The notes below the pieces were generated by a model. It was not told the DNA's origin and did not search any database. It saw only the letters and a program-made list of their open reading frames with translations. Below are positions 52,320 through 64,000 of a stretch of DNA of 64,000 nucleotides, one piece after another. Each line of letters opens with the position of its first letter. The first letter of the stretch is position 1. The position numbers and the translations under genes are program-made. Origin of the DNA: Sinohyriopsis cumingii (Eukaryota; Mollusca; Bivalvia; Unionida; Unionidae); NCBI GenBank assembly GCA_028554795.2, contig CM068835.1, positions 56,163,219-56,227,218 of the forward strand, read 5' to 3'.

Positions 52320-52845
52320 GGATCAGATGCTGGCCACGACTTTAACATTAAGATATATATATAGTAAAGGGAGAAACATTAATTTTATAATGGGGTTTCA
52401 GAGCGATCAAATGAAAGCACACCCTGATAAGTTCCAGGCTATTCCACATGGAAAGAAAACCAAGGAACAACTTGAGACATTCTCCTCTAGTGAGGCTAGA
52501 TATCTTGCGAATATTCCATAAAACTGTTTGGAGTCACTTTGGACTCTATACTAAAGTTTAATCAGCAAGTCACTGAAATTTGTCATGTGCTAACACGAAT
52601 TGGAAAATGCTATACAAATGAATAAAAACAAGGTGTGTACCTCTCTTTTGTCATAGCAAACGTCAACTCTGTCCTTAAATTGGCATTCAGCAGACTCCTT
52701 ATTATGGACAAGTTTGAAAAACTCCATCAAATAAATCTGAGATTTGTCATGAATGATTTCGTGAAAATTTTCTCGGAAACATCATGGATTATGCAAATGT
52801 ATCAACTCTCCCGTCCGAAGGATGAAGACCATAACAATTAAAACA
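52320..52845 (+). pseudogene. CR1-like LINE reverse transcriptase C-terminal relic
   Basis: Frames give MKAHPDKFQAIPHGKKTKEQ, then GVTLD-like and KFNQQVTE-like remnants with a shift near 52520, then MDKFEKLHQINLRFVMNDF and a tail. This is the NPDKFQAI...LGVxLDxxLxFNxHV...RIGKxL...LEKIQxRALRFxxNDF series closing the RT and thumb of CR1-type LINEs. Stops and at least one frameshift make it inactive. It lies between the two inverted arms. Confidence 0.75.
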
Positions 52846-53570
52846 TATTAAATAGTTTCCAGGAAATATCCAGCATACTTAAACGACGAGGCCTAGTTAA
52901 ATGTATGTATAGGTTTTAAGGCCGAGTCAGCACAGATTAAAATCTATGTTCTAAATATGTGAAGATTAAAAATTCAGAAAATATTTAGAAAAAAAAACAT
53001 TTCAAATAAACATGTTGTACTGCACGATAAAATGAAAGATAGACAAAGATATTATAATTCTTTCAAACGTGTATCAAATACAAAATAAAGGTTACACTAT
53101 TCACTCTTTACAATATTGGAGTACTAGTTGTTACATAAACCGCACTTGAAATCCTACCGGGAGAACTCTCTTTTGAAAGGAGAATATATTTCAAAACAAG
53201 ACAGAGAGAGAGAAAGACAGGAAGAATGGACCTAGACGGATAAATGTGTTTATCAGTGTACATTGACGGTTCAGTGATGTGTATGCAATTTTCTTGCAAG
53301 AGCTTGTGCACAAGTTAAATCTCCAGCTGAAGGTCCTATTTGAAATATCATACATACTCAATTATACAAACATGTACAAGTCTTGGTACATTGTAGGTGG
53401 ACAAACCTGAAAGGAATGTTGTTTTAGCAATTTAGCCTAGATCATTGTTTCAACAAAGCAATGAATGATATCCAATGAATCCATCCAACAGATAAAGTAA
53501 TATAATCCGACGTAAGATGATAAAATTAATTGACACGTTCATGGATGTCACTTATTAGTGAATGATATAG

Positions 53571-53572
<2 letters not shown>

Positions 53573-53641
<69 letters not shown>
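53573..53641. repeat. (TA)n microsatellite in right arm
   Basis: About 69 bp of TA, then TAGTTATAGTTATAG. Confidence 0.95.
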
Positions 53642-53647
<6 letters not shown>

Positions 53648-53911
53648 TAGTTATAGTAGTTATAAATAGGTGCAATAGGGTTTCTTTAGCGAGCTATAAA
53701 TATTGTATGATGTCATTTAGGCATTGTGCCATCTGCCATATTCGTTTCGGACAAACATATGATACAACTAAACCTTATTATTTTCATCTTTATCAAAGTT
53801 TATAGCTTTGGTATGTTGTCCAATAGGGACTTATAAACTGTTGTTATGAAAATAAAATTATTATGGAAAATGGACTGACTGTTCCTACCTCTATACATTG
53901 TTTAACTTTGC

Positions 53912-53912
53912 A

Positions 53913-53948
<36 letters not shown>

Positions 53949-53975
53949 TATTATTATTATTATTATTATTATTAT
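53912..53975. repeat. (AAT)n-(ATT)n microsatellite
   Basis: AAT triplets switching to ATT triplets, so the tract is self-complementary. Confidence 0.95.
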
Positions 53976-54164
53976 AACGATAACTATTATTATTGTCTTT
54001 TTGGTGTTTTTTTATTCTTTGATCTTTATACTGTTTATGTGTAAATCATTGCAAGTAAATTACATGAATAAAGCACATTTTAATAATAAAAAGGGTTTAA
54101 CTATTTCTGATAATTACTAGAGCAAGACAATGTAACCGTTTCAAATTATATCTCGAGAATTTCA

Positions 54165-54330
54165 CGTGAGTTACTTTGGACTTTATGCTAAACTTTAATC
54201 AACAAGTCATTGAATTTTTTCAGAAACCATCGAAACGATTAATTGTGCTCCAACGAACTGGAAAATACCTTACAATATATTACTCAAACCACATTAACAG
54301 AGTTTTAAATCACTATTAAAGACCTCGTCT
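54165..54330 (+). pseudogene. second CR1-like LINE fragment
   Basis: One frame reads VTLDFMLNFNQQVIEFFQK and RLIVLQRTGKYLTIYYSNH, the same RT segment as at about 52525-52640, to which it is about 80% similar at the DNA level. It directly follows the right arm and stops after about 50 codons. Confidence 0.7.
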
Positions 54331-54524
54331 GGGAGATTATTGTGTAACTGCTCCATGTGTAATCGCAAATAGATAAGATGCTGCTGCTATCTAAACGACT
54401 GCACCCTTTGCCTGTGTTTCTTTGCTTTTGATAATGATTGCACCTATATTATGCTTTTTTGTTCTAGGTAGTGATTGCATAAATGTTGGCTTGTTTTCTA
54501 CTCATGCTGTTGAATTGATTTTCT

Positions 54525-54583
<59 letters not shown>

Positions 54584-55838
54584 TGTACGCCGTACTAATG
54601 GTATACAACGAGATGTATACATTTTTCAATAGTAGGAAACGAGGCCTGCCGAGTGGTTATCATTGATACAGCATACATACTATGCATATATTTTATTTAT
54701 ATCACATACAAATACACATATATGCCCTTTGAACGGAGTTAAGATATGCTTCGGACAATTGTGTGTTGACCAAGTGAATGAACTCCACACATCCCTGCGA
54801 GTGAGTCCGCTATAAAATGTATTTCAATGCCTTTTTTGGTGTTCACAATCACATTTGTAAATTGATAAGTTGATTGTTTTCTTTTTGAGTTTCTAATTGT
54901 ATTCACACCGATTAAATCAATATAAGACACACTTATGATTTAAACATCAACGATTGTTTATTATGAAGAAAGTGGAACAATACAAACACGTTAGCTTCTT
55001 GAAGACACTGAACGCTCAGGCATTCACGTACTGGCGTATGGAAATTAACATGGAATAAAAACTAAGCGAAATGACGAACCAACAGGAGGTAATTAAAATA
55101 TTTTAATATATTTACTGTTGATCTAAGTCATTATTCTGCTTTAATTAACATTACTACCGACCATAAATTTCTCTCTCTGTCTCTATCTGTCTCTTTCTGT
55201 CTTTTTCTCTCTCTGTGTCTCTCTCTCTCTCATTTTCCTTTGGACCGTTTGACTTAACTTTACCATCATGTATAGCTCCATAGACATCGTCGTATGACAC
55301 AAGCAAAAATCTCCAACGTTCGTATTTTCATGGATTTTCGCCATTATCTTGCTACGATGGTCTGGAGAAATAGACAGACAGACGGAGAGCTAGCGGTGGG
55401 TGGGGGTGCACTGTTTGGACATTTTTATATTTAATTAATAATAATCGATTTTTAGAACATTATAATAGGTATAAGAAAGAACAACAACAACACAAAAAAG
55501 GCATTAAATACGTTACAGCATGTGTGCCTCGTAATCGACAACGTTAACGTATAGTGTCGAGCAGAAGAGAGGACGAACAGACCACTTGCTGGAAGGTCAA
55601 TTTTGAAAAATAAAGCTTCCTACGAAAAAGGAAAATAAAAAAGTCAATAACATAAAACCAAAGCCTTTAACTGACCGAGAGTTTCTCTAATTGGGTTAGT
55701 TTATTTTGTTACTTCATTTTTGTCGTTTGTGTTTTTTAAAATTTGTGTGTGTATTTGTTTACCCACACATTTATTTTGTGGTCGCACCCTCTCTGCTGCT
55801 GTGTTGGTGTGCGTAATTAAATCATTATTATATCAATA
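54331..55838. other. non-coding stretch with (TA)n and CT-rich tracts
   Basis: Holds (TA)n at 54526-54580 and an imperfect CT-rich tract at about 55171-55231. A 63-codon minus-strand frame at 54739-54930 shows no supported domain. Confidence 0.5.
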
Positions 55839-57015
55839 ATGGCGCCAGCTATGGAGTCTTATATAGCTAAATTAGCTCGAGGGCGATTAGAAGCAGTCAA
55901 AAAATATCTTCCCAGTCCTTGATTCTGTCACAGGAAAATTACAAGAACGTCAAGAATCTCAAGTTGGATTTGCAGAAGGTACAGAATAATTATTTAAACC
56001 CGTTACAAAAGTTACTGAAAGAGATGCGGAAGCTACAGAAGGTCTTCTTCCAAAGTTAGAACAAACTGCTTTGGATACTAGAGAAATAACAGAAAGAACT
56101 TAAAACAACAAAAAAGATTCTACGAGAATTTCCAACTGAAATAGCTGCTGCTCAACCTCCTGGTAGAGAAGAAGAAATACTTAAAGATATTGCTGAAGCT
56201 TGTGCTGAAATAGGTGAAATTAAAAATATTTTGCACCCAAACCTAAAGTAAGAAATGAAAATACTGAATTGGTTAAAAGAATTAGAGAAGGTGTTATTGA
56301 AGAACTCAAAGAACAAGTTAAAGAGAAAGATTTTTCTCGTGTTGTATATGATAGTCATTTTCGAAGGTCTGAAATTGTAAAACCTAAGTATGTTAACATA
56401 AATTCTTATTTTAAATGGTTATATCGTGTATATTATAACAAGGGCCAGGCCAGAGGTGATGATGAAGTATATAATAAATATATTGACGACATAAATAGAT
56501 TTTATTTGGAGTCACTTCAACAACAAAAACTACAACCTCCCCAAAGACAACAAATACAACCTCCCCAGCAAGAACCTTCCTATCAACTCTCTCCACTGCA
56601 GCAATAAATAGAACAAAACAACAATCTCCTTAACAATAACAACGAAAATCGTCGAATTTTAGAAATAAATTTACTCCTGAATGTATTGCTGAAACTGATG
56701 ATCCGATCAAAGTAATAAATGTTGCCGCATATGGATTTGATAAAATAGAAAAATTTATAAAACCTAAATTTATTAAAGGTCGACAACCTGAAAATTGGGT
56801 TATCGAGGTATATCTCGTCGCTAGGAATAAAGAATATGCCAATAGCAAAGATCAAGATTTTATTGAATTTCAACGAAAAGTAGAAGAAAAGGGAGATTCA
56901 GATTTTTTTAAAAACATTAGCAGGACCATCTGCTGCTGAAGAGGAAGAGCAATGTTACGATGTAGAACCTGACATACCCCCTGCATTTGTTGGAAGGGAT
57001 TTTCTACTCAAGGAA
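55839..57015 (+). pseudogene. relic of one or more unidentified A-rich, helical/coiled-coil protein genes
   Basis: From ATG 55839 the frame reads MAPAMESYIAKLARGRLEAV and then shifts near 55915. Continuing stretches read LDSVTGKLQERQESQVGFAE, LREFPTEIAAAQPPGREEEI and ILKDIAEACAEIGEI. After another shift near 56232 an open 112-codon part follows (56269-56607) with VIEELKEQVKEKDFSRVVYD, NINSYFKWLYRVYYNKGQAR and a Q/P-rich linker. After the stop a further stretch reads PECIAETDDPIKVINVAAYG, FIKGRQPENWVIEVYLVARN and DFIEFQRKVEEKGDSDFF. Third codon positions are strongly A/T, unlike the GC-richer Maverick blocks. I do not recognise the family. A viral or transposon structural protein is one possibility. 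Confidence 0.5.
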
Positions 57016-59559
57016 GTGGTTTTATTACTAGTCCTAACAATGTTCTTTCCGATGTAAATATATTAGAAATTCTGATTCAAGTAAGATGAATTTTGTATGT
57101 TTTAAAATGACCTATAAGGGAAAGTTCAGCGCGATAAACAGAAGAGTAAAATTAGTAAACTAGTAGTCCCCAATTGACCATCAAATAGTCAGGAATACAA
57201 TATTAACATCCATAATCACATATTTACTTCGTTACATTACTCTGAAGACAAATTTAACTAACCATGATGTCTTAGATGAGATGGAGATATCAAAGATCAA
57301 GTTTAATAATAATAATAATAATAATAACATAAGTTTCCAATTTCCACATATAAAGTGATATTATCAGATGGATCAACATCGACCAACCAACAATATTTTT
57401 CTTGTGTAACGATGATTGCTTACTGAGGGAACACCGTCAGATCTGTTTTATAAAATGATTTCTAAAAGAAATCTTACGGATTTTATTGACTTCATTACAG
57501 GAAATTAGATGATTTTAGATATCGTTAATGTAATTATATAGAATTCGCTCTATGTTTCGCTATAACTTAAAGGTCACAGTTGGGATTAGACTATAACTTA
57601 CAGTATAATAAGTCTCGACCACAATATCTTGCTATAGAGTACAAAATAGTGTAAGTTAGCACTACAGAAGAATGATGACATATAGGTTGAATATTAAAGT
57701 ATATTACCTTATCAACAGGCAAATCCTTTGTTTGTATGTAGTTAGCGTAAAGAAATCAAAGTATCACATGGTAAATACTCAAGAGTATATCATGGGCTAT
57801 CAAGGATGTGAACATGTGATATCTATTTTAATTAACAGGATGACAAGAAAACTGTGTTATTAGACTGAAAATAGAGAACATGCAGAGGTCTTCAGAAACA
57901 AAACAATATGTCTGTGCATTTATTTATGATAATAACCATATGGGAGAAAACGTGTGAACGATTTCAAAGCAAAATCATAAACCTCCAATTAATGAGAGAA
58001 TCCACGGCGGGAATCTGTATTATTTCTGAATTGTCGCTGGAAAATTGACTGATACATAACTGTCTCACCAGATAATATATAGCGAAGATGGGCTATAAAA
58101 ATGATACATTATTGTTCAATACAGGAAATGAAACTTTTCAGAACTAATACACAGTGTTTCTTTGTAAGATAATCTGATTCAGCTTAGAAACGTTTTTGAA
58201 ATGAAAGAGAATGATTTTGTTTCCGATATATGTCAGTAAGCAACATCGGTAACTTCAGTAGTTACCATATATAGTCGCACATAGGTCAATCGAACTGCAT
58301 ATGCCATCGCCTAATGCGGCAATAGACTGGATCTATGCAGCATATCCGCAGAACAAAACAGAACTGATTCCAATCTACCGACGCATCATGCTCTGTTGGA
58401 GCAGGCTCTTCAGTGTTCATTGTTGGACCTGACTTATACGATAGTAAGTACAGTAGATGTCATTTTAGGGACTTGCTATAAAATGTAATTAAACATCTTT
58501 AAAAGTGGCTCCGTAACTATTATATCATATATCATAATCTTCACATGCGAAAAGCAGCAAGCAACATTCATTGCAGCCAGTACTCGCCATATGCGGAACG
58601 ATCACAACAAAATATTCGCTATAGGCAAAAATGTAAACTAATCACAAAGAATGAACGTTCAAGACGAAATAATTGCAAAAGAATAAAACATGATTAGATA
58701 TTGTGCACACTGCGCGTCCTACAGCCTTGATTCATTTGTCTGAACTTGGTCAGAGCCCAAAGTGGATCACGAAACCGTTACATACCTTAAGGCAAACTCT
58801 TATTGCTAAAGATATAATGAGTATCCATGCATGTCCGGTTAAGAATTACCGTGACGGGGACAGTAATGTAATATTCAATTTCTGCAACAATTTGAGATCC
58901 AAACGAATATTGTGATATACGAAACCTTTCGAACTGCAATGTTAGGATGGGAACACTTGCTATAAAGATGTATACTTAAAAATACTAACCAACAGACTGA
59001 TTGCTGATCTTATTCAAGAAACATTCCTGTATTATCAAACAAGCGGATGGACATATTCTAACCCAAGAAACCCTTCAGTCTGATTCTGGTTTTAAAATAC
59101 TTTGTAACGAAAAGGGTCTACATATAGAAAATCTACATTTCCGGTACGCAAACCGAATCGAAGATGTACTCAGGCTCTCTTTGTTCCATAACCTTCAACA
59201 TTCTAGAACTCTGCGAAAGTTTCGTAATGTCAATACTAATGATCATGCAGTGTCCATCGACGCTTTCCAATACAATGACGGACGATAGGCAAAGCCCACC
59301 CGTTGCCAACGCACTGATACGTTCAAAACTGTTAGTGGAACAAACAATCATGAAAGTCAGATGCTAGAATGTGTGAAAAATGTTCTAAACAGGAAAAGAA
59401 GCACAGCTAAATAAATATCTACAATAAATATCCTGAATGCTAAAGCAGATGCCATCTATCAAACAGCTAATGAATAGCATATACTCGCTGACAAGTAGGC
59501 TACGAAGCTACTCTTAAAATCCGTACATATACAATAACAATAGAGCAGTTTTTAAAAAA
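57016..59559. other. non-coding stretch, nothing firmly recognised
   Basis: Contains a short (AAT)n tract at 57308-57327. Frames at 58703-58915 and 59001-59288 have no supported domain, though the latter may be the upstream part of the LINE that follows. Confidence 0.4.
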
Positions 59560-60640
59560 TGCATTAAAAATCAACAAATGCAACACAGCAGCAGAAGAAG
59601 ATAAAATCGGGAGCGAAATGCAAATAGTCTTAGATGAATACACGCTGGGATGTATTTAACAAAATAATGAAAGAAGAAAATTACCCCGCACAACGGAATA
59701 ATAGTATCGAAAGAAAACTCCACTACAAAGACATCTCTCTGACTAATAATGAGTAGGATATGACCCTTATATATGTGGCTGGAAAACTCTTGTGTGGCAT
59801 CTGTACTGAATCGATTAAGATCAGCGATTGACAAACGTTCAGACTGGCATAGGTAGGGTTTCGGTCAGGAAGATCACGTGCCAAACCAAATATTTGCTCT
59901 AACAATCATCATCGAGGAATCCATCCGATGGCAATCCTCACTCCTTGCCAATTTTGTCGACTTCTAGAAAGCGTTTGATAGTCTCCCTAGACGCACACAA
60001 TGGAACATATTGTATCAATACGGTGTACAAGAACAAATCATCAATATAATTAGAACTATATTCAATAACTGTCAATGCACACTTCGCATAAACAACATTC
60101 TATTAGAATAATTCAGTGTTAACATCGAGATTAAACATGGACGTATCCTATCATCTCTTCTGTTTGGAACAGTGATAGTCTGGATCATGAACATCATAGA
60201 TACCATGTGAACTATCATGGACAGACACCATGGTAGTGGAGAACATGGCAATTTTCAGACGATGTAGCATTAATAAGTACCACACTCGAAGAACTACAAG
60301 AAAAACTGACAATCTGAAATATTAAGCTGAGCAATCTGGGTTAACTATCCTTGGAACAATGACGAAGGTACATGAAACACAGAAGTTTCACTCGATGATC
60401 AAAGTGGCGGGCAATTCAAAGGAACTGATCAAAATCTTCACCTATCTGGGAAGCTGCGATGAAAAGAGATAAGGGTCTTAAGACAGAGATACCAACCAGG
60501 ATTGGTAAAACTGCAGCTTACTTCAAAATATATATCATTATATCGAAATCAAAACATCTGAGCCTATCAATGACAATGAGGATCTTTAACTCAAATGTTC
60601 CCCCAATGTTGATGTAAGAGTCAGAAAGATTGAGATGCAA
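59560..60640 (+). pseudogene. LINE reverse transcriptase relic (clade not assigned)
   Basis: Across several frames the order is: a GIIV...NNWRGI-like stretch (about 59690-59760), LNRLRSAID, GFRSGRSRAKPNI-type motif, ALTIIIEESIRWQSSLLANF then VDF (RT motif A, about 59900-59965), KAFDSLPRRTQWNILYQYGV, a degraded RQGCxLSPLLF (about 60130-60160), and FSDDVALISTTLEELQEKTD (motif C region, about 60250), then FTYLGSCDEK (about 60440). The FADD catalytic box reads FSDD. Many stops and shifts. Confidence 0.8.
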
Positions 60641-60751
60641 ACGACAACAGCAAATAAACGTAACCTTGTGAAAAAAAGGGCATCAGAAACATAAGAGTAA
60701 TACGTTGAAAAAACAAACAATTAAAAAAGGAAACAACACAGGAGTGCCAGT

Positions 60752-61400
60752 ATGACAATCATCAGAATCTACAAATTAGCATCGAAGGTTAAAATGGTGT
60801 TGAACAGAATAATATTAGAATCACAAACAAGATTTATTAAAAGAAGATATATAAGTTATAACATTAAGTTAATAAATGCAATATTCAGAACAAACATTAT
60901 TATTATTAGTCTTACTGACTTGTGGAAAGCAAATGATACAGTATCATGAACATTTCTATAAAACTGTATTAAGTATTGCAGATCTGGAATGTATTTATGA
61001 AAATGGATTAAGATATTTATAACAAAACTAAATTTCGGCAGTTATAAAGAACTGTTTTATATCAGATTTGTTGCAACGGAGACAAGGACAGTGAGACATT
61101 ATCTCATAGTCAATGTTTATACTTTATTCAGAAATACTATCAGCTTTTGTAATAAAACAAAATATATATTAAATATATAGTAGCTAATAATAATAAACAT
61201 GAAGTCGCACAGTTTACAGATGATACAACACTAAATACTTGACAGTTCCCCAAAATTCTTCTATTCCACTCTGAATCTGTTAGAATGGTTTGCTTCAAAA
61301 TCAGGTCTCAAAATAAGTTCTGATAAAACCAACGTAATATGGATAGGAAGTAACACATTTTGTGAAAACGTATATAACGTCATTACGTTTATCGTATATG
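60752..61400 (+). pseudogene. second LINE reverse transcriptase relic, Tx1/L1-like
   Basis: The open frame 60752-60949 reads YKLASKVKMVLNRIILESQT then FIKRRYISYNIKLINAIF, the KxxAxxLANRLxxVLxxIIxxxQTGFIxGRxIxxNIRLxxDxI block of L1/Tx1-type RTs. Downstream, FTDDTTL (motif C at about 61215) and LNLLEWFASKSGLKISSDKT then NVIWIGS (about 61270-61350) follow, with stops and shifts. It differs from the preceding LINE in motif style, so it is another family. Confidence 0.8.
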
Positions 61401-61694
61401 ACCGTGTCATGCATAGTACACGGTGTTAGATGTATTTTCAGCTGATCGGAGTCGACGTGGTACCAGCTGTAGAGCTAACCATAGAAATTGACCATAGCAG
61501 CTGTAAAGCTGAATCATAGCATCTGTAGAGCTAGGTGAAAGGTGTTGCTGGTCGAGTAGTAGGTGATCGGGCGTTGCTGACCGATTGGTGGGCGCTGATT
61601 GCTTGATTGACCAAGGAATTGAATGGTAGTCAGTGACTACCTGGAATACGACTGCTTCATTGACCAGTGTGACTGGTAGCCAAATCTGCTGGTT

Positions 61695-61943
61695 GTGGTT
61701 GTTGTTGTTGTTGTGGGGTTTAACGCCATTTTTCAGCACACGATAGGCTATACATGGCGGCCAGTATTAATGGTGGAGGAGGAAAACCCCGGAAAGAACC
61801 ACCGACACACGAGAAGCTACTGGCAAGCTTTCTCACATACCCACATTAGCTGGGTCCGAGACTCGAACCCACGCAGAAAGAGGTGAGATGGCAGTAATCC
61901 GTAACGGAGAGCGCTTTAGACCACTCGGCCACTCGGGGCCCCC
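61695..61943 (-). mobile_element. SINE family 1, second copy with diverged target duplication
   Basis: Same element as 51084-51335, in the same orientation, with tRNA-like head (GGGGCCCCGAGTGGCCGAGT read on minus), B box GGGTTCGAGTC and a GTT/CAA-type 3' tail. Flanks CAAATCTGCTGGTT (61681-61694) and CAAGTGTGCTGGTT (61944-61957) agree at 12 of 14 bases. Confidence 0.93.
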
Positions 61944-61957
61944 CAAGTGTGCTGGTT

Positions 61958-63312
61958 TCTGAGTGTGTAACTCCATACATGCAATCTTTTAGCCGTGGGC
62001 TAATTTTGGGGATTGTAATACCCAGTGTTTTGGGATTGTAAATATAATTTGTATGATATCTGTTCTTTGTTTTCATCATTTTTCTATTTGAGTAAAATAA
62101 CTCATTTTTCACTATTTGAGTGAATTCATTTTTTACCATTTGAATAAAACACATCATTCTTTTCGTCGTGTGAAATTACTGCGAATCATTCAATTTTGTC
62201 CTTGTACTAAGTAAGGTCATTTATTTGTATTTTCATTTTTTGTTGCATTATTAGGTTCGTGCCGATTATGTTGATTTGTCCAATATTTGGATCTTATACA
62301 CGCACGTATTAATCATAATTATTTTCTCATTCAGGTCATTCTTCGTTAAACATTGTATTTGTATCACCATCAAAAGTGTTCTGTTATAAATCCGAAATCC
62401 AACCCGATTATCTTGTTACAAGCATGTACGTTGGAACTAACAATGGACAAATCTCAATTTAGTGTTCTATGAATAGAGTTCTTGGTGAACCAATATGAAA
62501 TAATTTATAATTACCAAAATTACATCCCCAAAATGCAATTACTATTTACTCAGTAGTCAAAAGGAACATTGGCTCCTATTGGATAAATTACTGTAATTAT
62601 AAAGCATGTTCTCTCCACTCTTATGTGTTTTTGACATTATACAAAACACCAGATACTATTTTACAACATTTATGAAATGGTTTGGCGAAATTAAACATAT
62701 TGCAGATCTTGGGCTGAAGTAGGTGACGAAACTAAGAAATTATACTTAATATCCCCTTAGCAGAAATGTATTCAGAGCTTGGATTAAATTTTGTAAAACT
62801 TAGAATTGGATTATCTTATGGTTAAATCTAATCATATGGGAAAATAAAAAAATATGTAGGTTGCAGATACAACAGTGTTTGATGTAGAAGTTTATAAGTG
62901 ATATCATGGATACAGTTAACGTCAGTATATATAAAAACGTGAAGACACTAATATTGACAAGGTAAAATCAATTACTCTTTCTGGGTCATTGTAATAGTTG
63001 CAAAAGGAGATTAAGAGATTCAAATTTATAATTTATAAAAAAACAGTTCTTGTTCTTATACTTCATCCGTTTATATCAACATATATTGAGATATTATTAA
63101 AAGGTGCAAACGGGTGTAAATATATGACTCACATTCCAAATGATAATATGTTAATACCTAAAAAAATAAAAAATAAAAAATGAATTAATTGCTGGGGATC
63201 TTATTTTGCTGTTTCTAAACATTCTAAACCAGAGGTATGGAAACTAATTTACCGACATATATTTAAAATCAAATGGATACTTTTAATTTATTATCTGTAA
63301 ACGCTACTTAAA

Positions 63313-63371
<59 letters not shown>

Positions 63372-64000
63372 CGGAATTTTTTTCATAGTAAACCGAAATC
63401 TCTGCACTCCGAATAGCGAAACATTTTCAAACCAAAATTTCTATTTCAAAGAAAAAAGGAAAAATGACCCATATAACCAATCTTATTTTAAATTTGGAAA
63501 TGAATTGTAGCTGCTCATTTTCTTACCCGCTGGACCAGATTATTTATTGCTAACAAATACTGCCTGATTCGGAACCAAATATCTCTTCTCAGAAAATAAT
63601 GTCATTATTATTATTATTATTATTATTGCTGTTGTTGTTGTTCAGGTAGAGTTCCGTTCACGTATTTGGTGTGAACCACGTGCTGAATGAAATAAGACGT
63701 TGAAAAAAAATAATGCAAAAAACACTTTCGGAACAGATACGTCAGTCTCTTAACACCAATGAGTCAATGTTCATACCTTACAAAATGAAATGTCGACAGC
63801 AAAAAGGTCCGGCGGATGGCGTACACCTGGCGCTTGAGGTCTCTATCTAAGCAGAGATGGGTGCTGTAGATACCTTAGAACTCTCAATAACAGTGAGTGA
63901 TAAATGTTCGCATAGACTGTCGACCCTTCACACGTGACATCATTGCCAGCCCAGCTGGTAGCATTGCTGAGATATTTACTATTTAGTTTATAGGGTTTTA
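61958..64000. other. non-coding stretch with simple repeats
   Basis: Nothing coding is supported. (TA)n at 63316-63369 and an (ATT)/(GTT) tract at 63603-63642 are present. Confidence 0.5.
63316..63369. repeat. (TA)n microsatellite
   Basis: About 54 bp of TA dinucleotides. Confidence 0.95.

Larger units (their letters stand above)
53467..54155 (+). repeat. right arm of the diverged inverted repeat
   Basis: Partial second copy of the interior of the 49932-52280 element, without its terminal repeats and without SINEs. It therefore shows the pre-insertion site at about 53905-53915. It includes (TA)n at 53573-53641 and (AAT/ATT)n at 53912-53975. Confidence 0.85.

Overview
This is a eukaryotic, AT-rich genomic window with sparse coding sequence, many long (TA)n tracts and many old mobile elements. 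An invertebrate is clear, and a mollusc, probably a bivalve, is the best guess. The pointers are a BIR-RING inhibitor-of-apoptosis gene (a family strongly expanded in bivalves), two tRNA-headed SINE families whose 3' part carries a TTTAACG...TTTCAG module like that of bivalve SINEs, and DIRS-like, CR1-like, Tx1-like and Maverick/Polinton remains. The species cannot be fixed from sequence alone.

Region 1 (about 1-19.1 kb). A 267-bp hAT-type MITE with a perfect 8-bp target duplication (133-399) and a 26-bp minisatellite (1211-1615) precede a minus-strand host gene. That gene is a small IAP-like protein assembled from five exons at 19087-18886, 18353-18202, 15516-15468, 5086-4973 and 2663-2464. 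All splice sites are GT-AG and all phases agree, giving 238 residues with one BIR zinc site and a C-terminal RING. Its 10.4-kb third intron holds a nearly complete MULE transposon (6831-9169) with an intact 455-codon DDE transposase, a DIRS-like reverse transcriptase relic and a Ty3/gypsy RNase H relic.

Region 2 (about 19-31 kb). Mostly non-coding. It has a possible two-exon plus-strand coding fragment (20.9-21.3 kb), a perfect 16-bp hairpin (24.24 kb), a frameshifted transposon-associated pseudogene (26.3-26.8 kb), a SINE (27.1-27.4 kb) and a LINE 3' fragment (28.4-28.7 kb).

Region 3 (about 31-49.3 kb). Two blocks of a decayed Maverick/Polinton (adintovirus-like) element are separated by about 9 kb of non-viral sequence. 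Block A has a phospholipase A2-like domain, an integrase, both ends of a protein-primed DNA polymerase B and several unassigned genes. Block B has a packaging-ATPase-like reading frame and small genes, two of them still open over 90 codons.

Region 4 (about 49.9-54.3 kb). A 2.35-kb element with 242-bp inverted terminal repeats contains a SINE that was itself hit by a second SINE (14-bp perfect target duplication). A diverged inverted copy of its interior lies at 53.5-54.2 kb and preserves the empty site. CR1-like LINE pieces lie between and after the arms.

Region 5 (about 55.8-64 kb). A relic of an unidentified A-rich, coiled-coil-like protein gene (55.8-57.0 kb) is followed by two different LINE reverse transcriptase relics back to back (59.6-61.4 kb) and a second copy of the inserted SINE (61.7-61.9 kb).

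Only the IAP gene looks like an established host gene. Only the MULE transposase and two small block B reading frames look structurally intact among the mobile-element genes.
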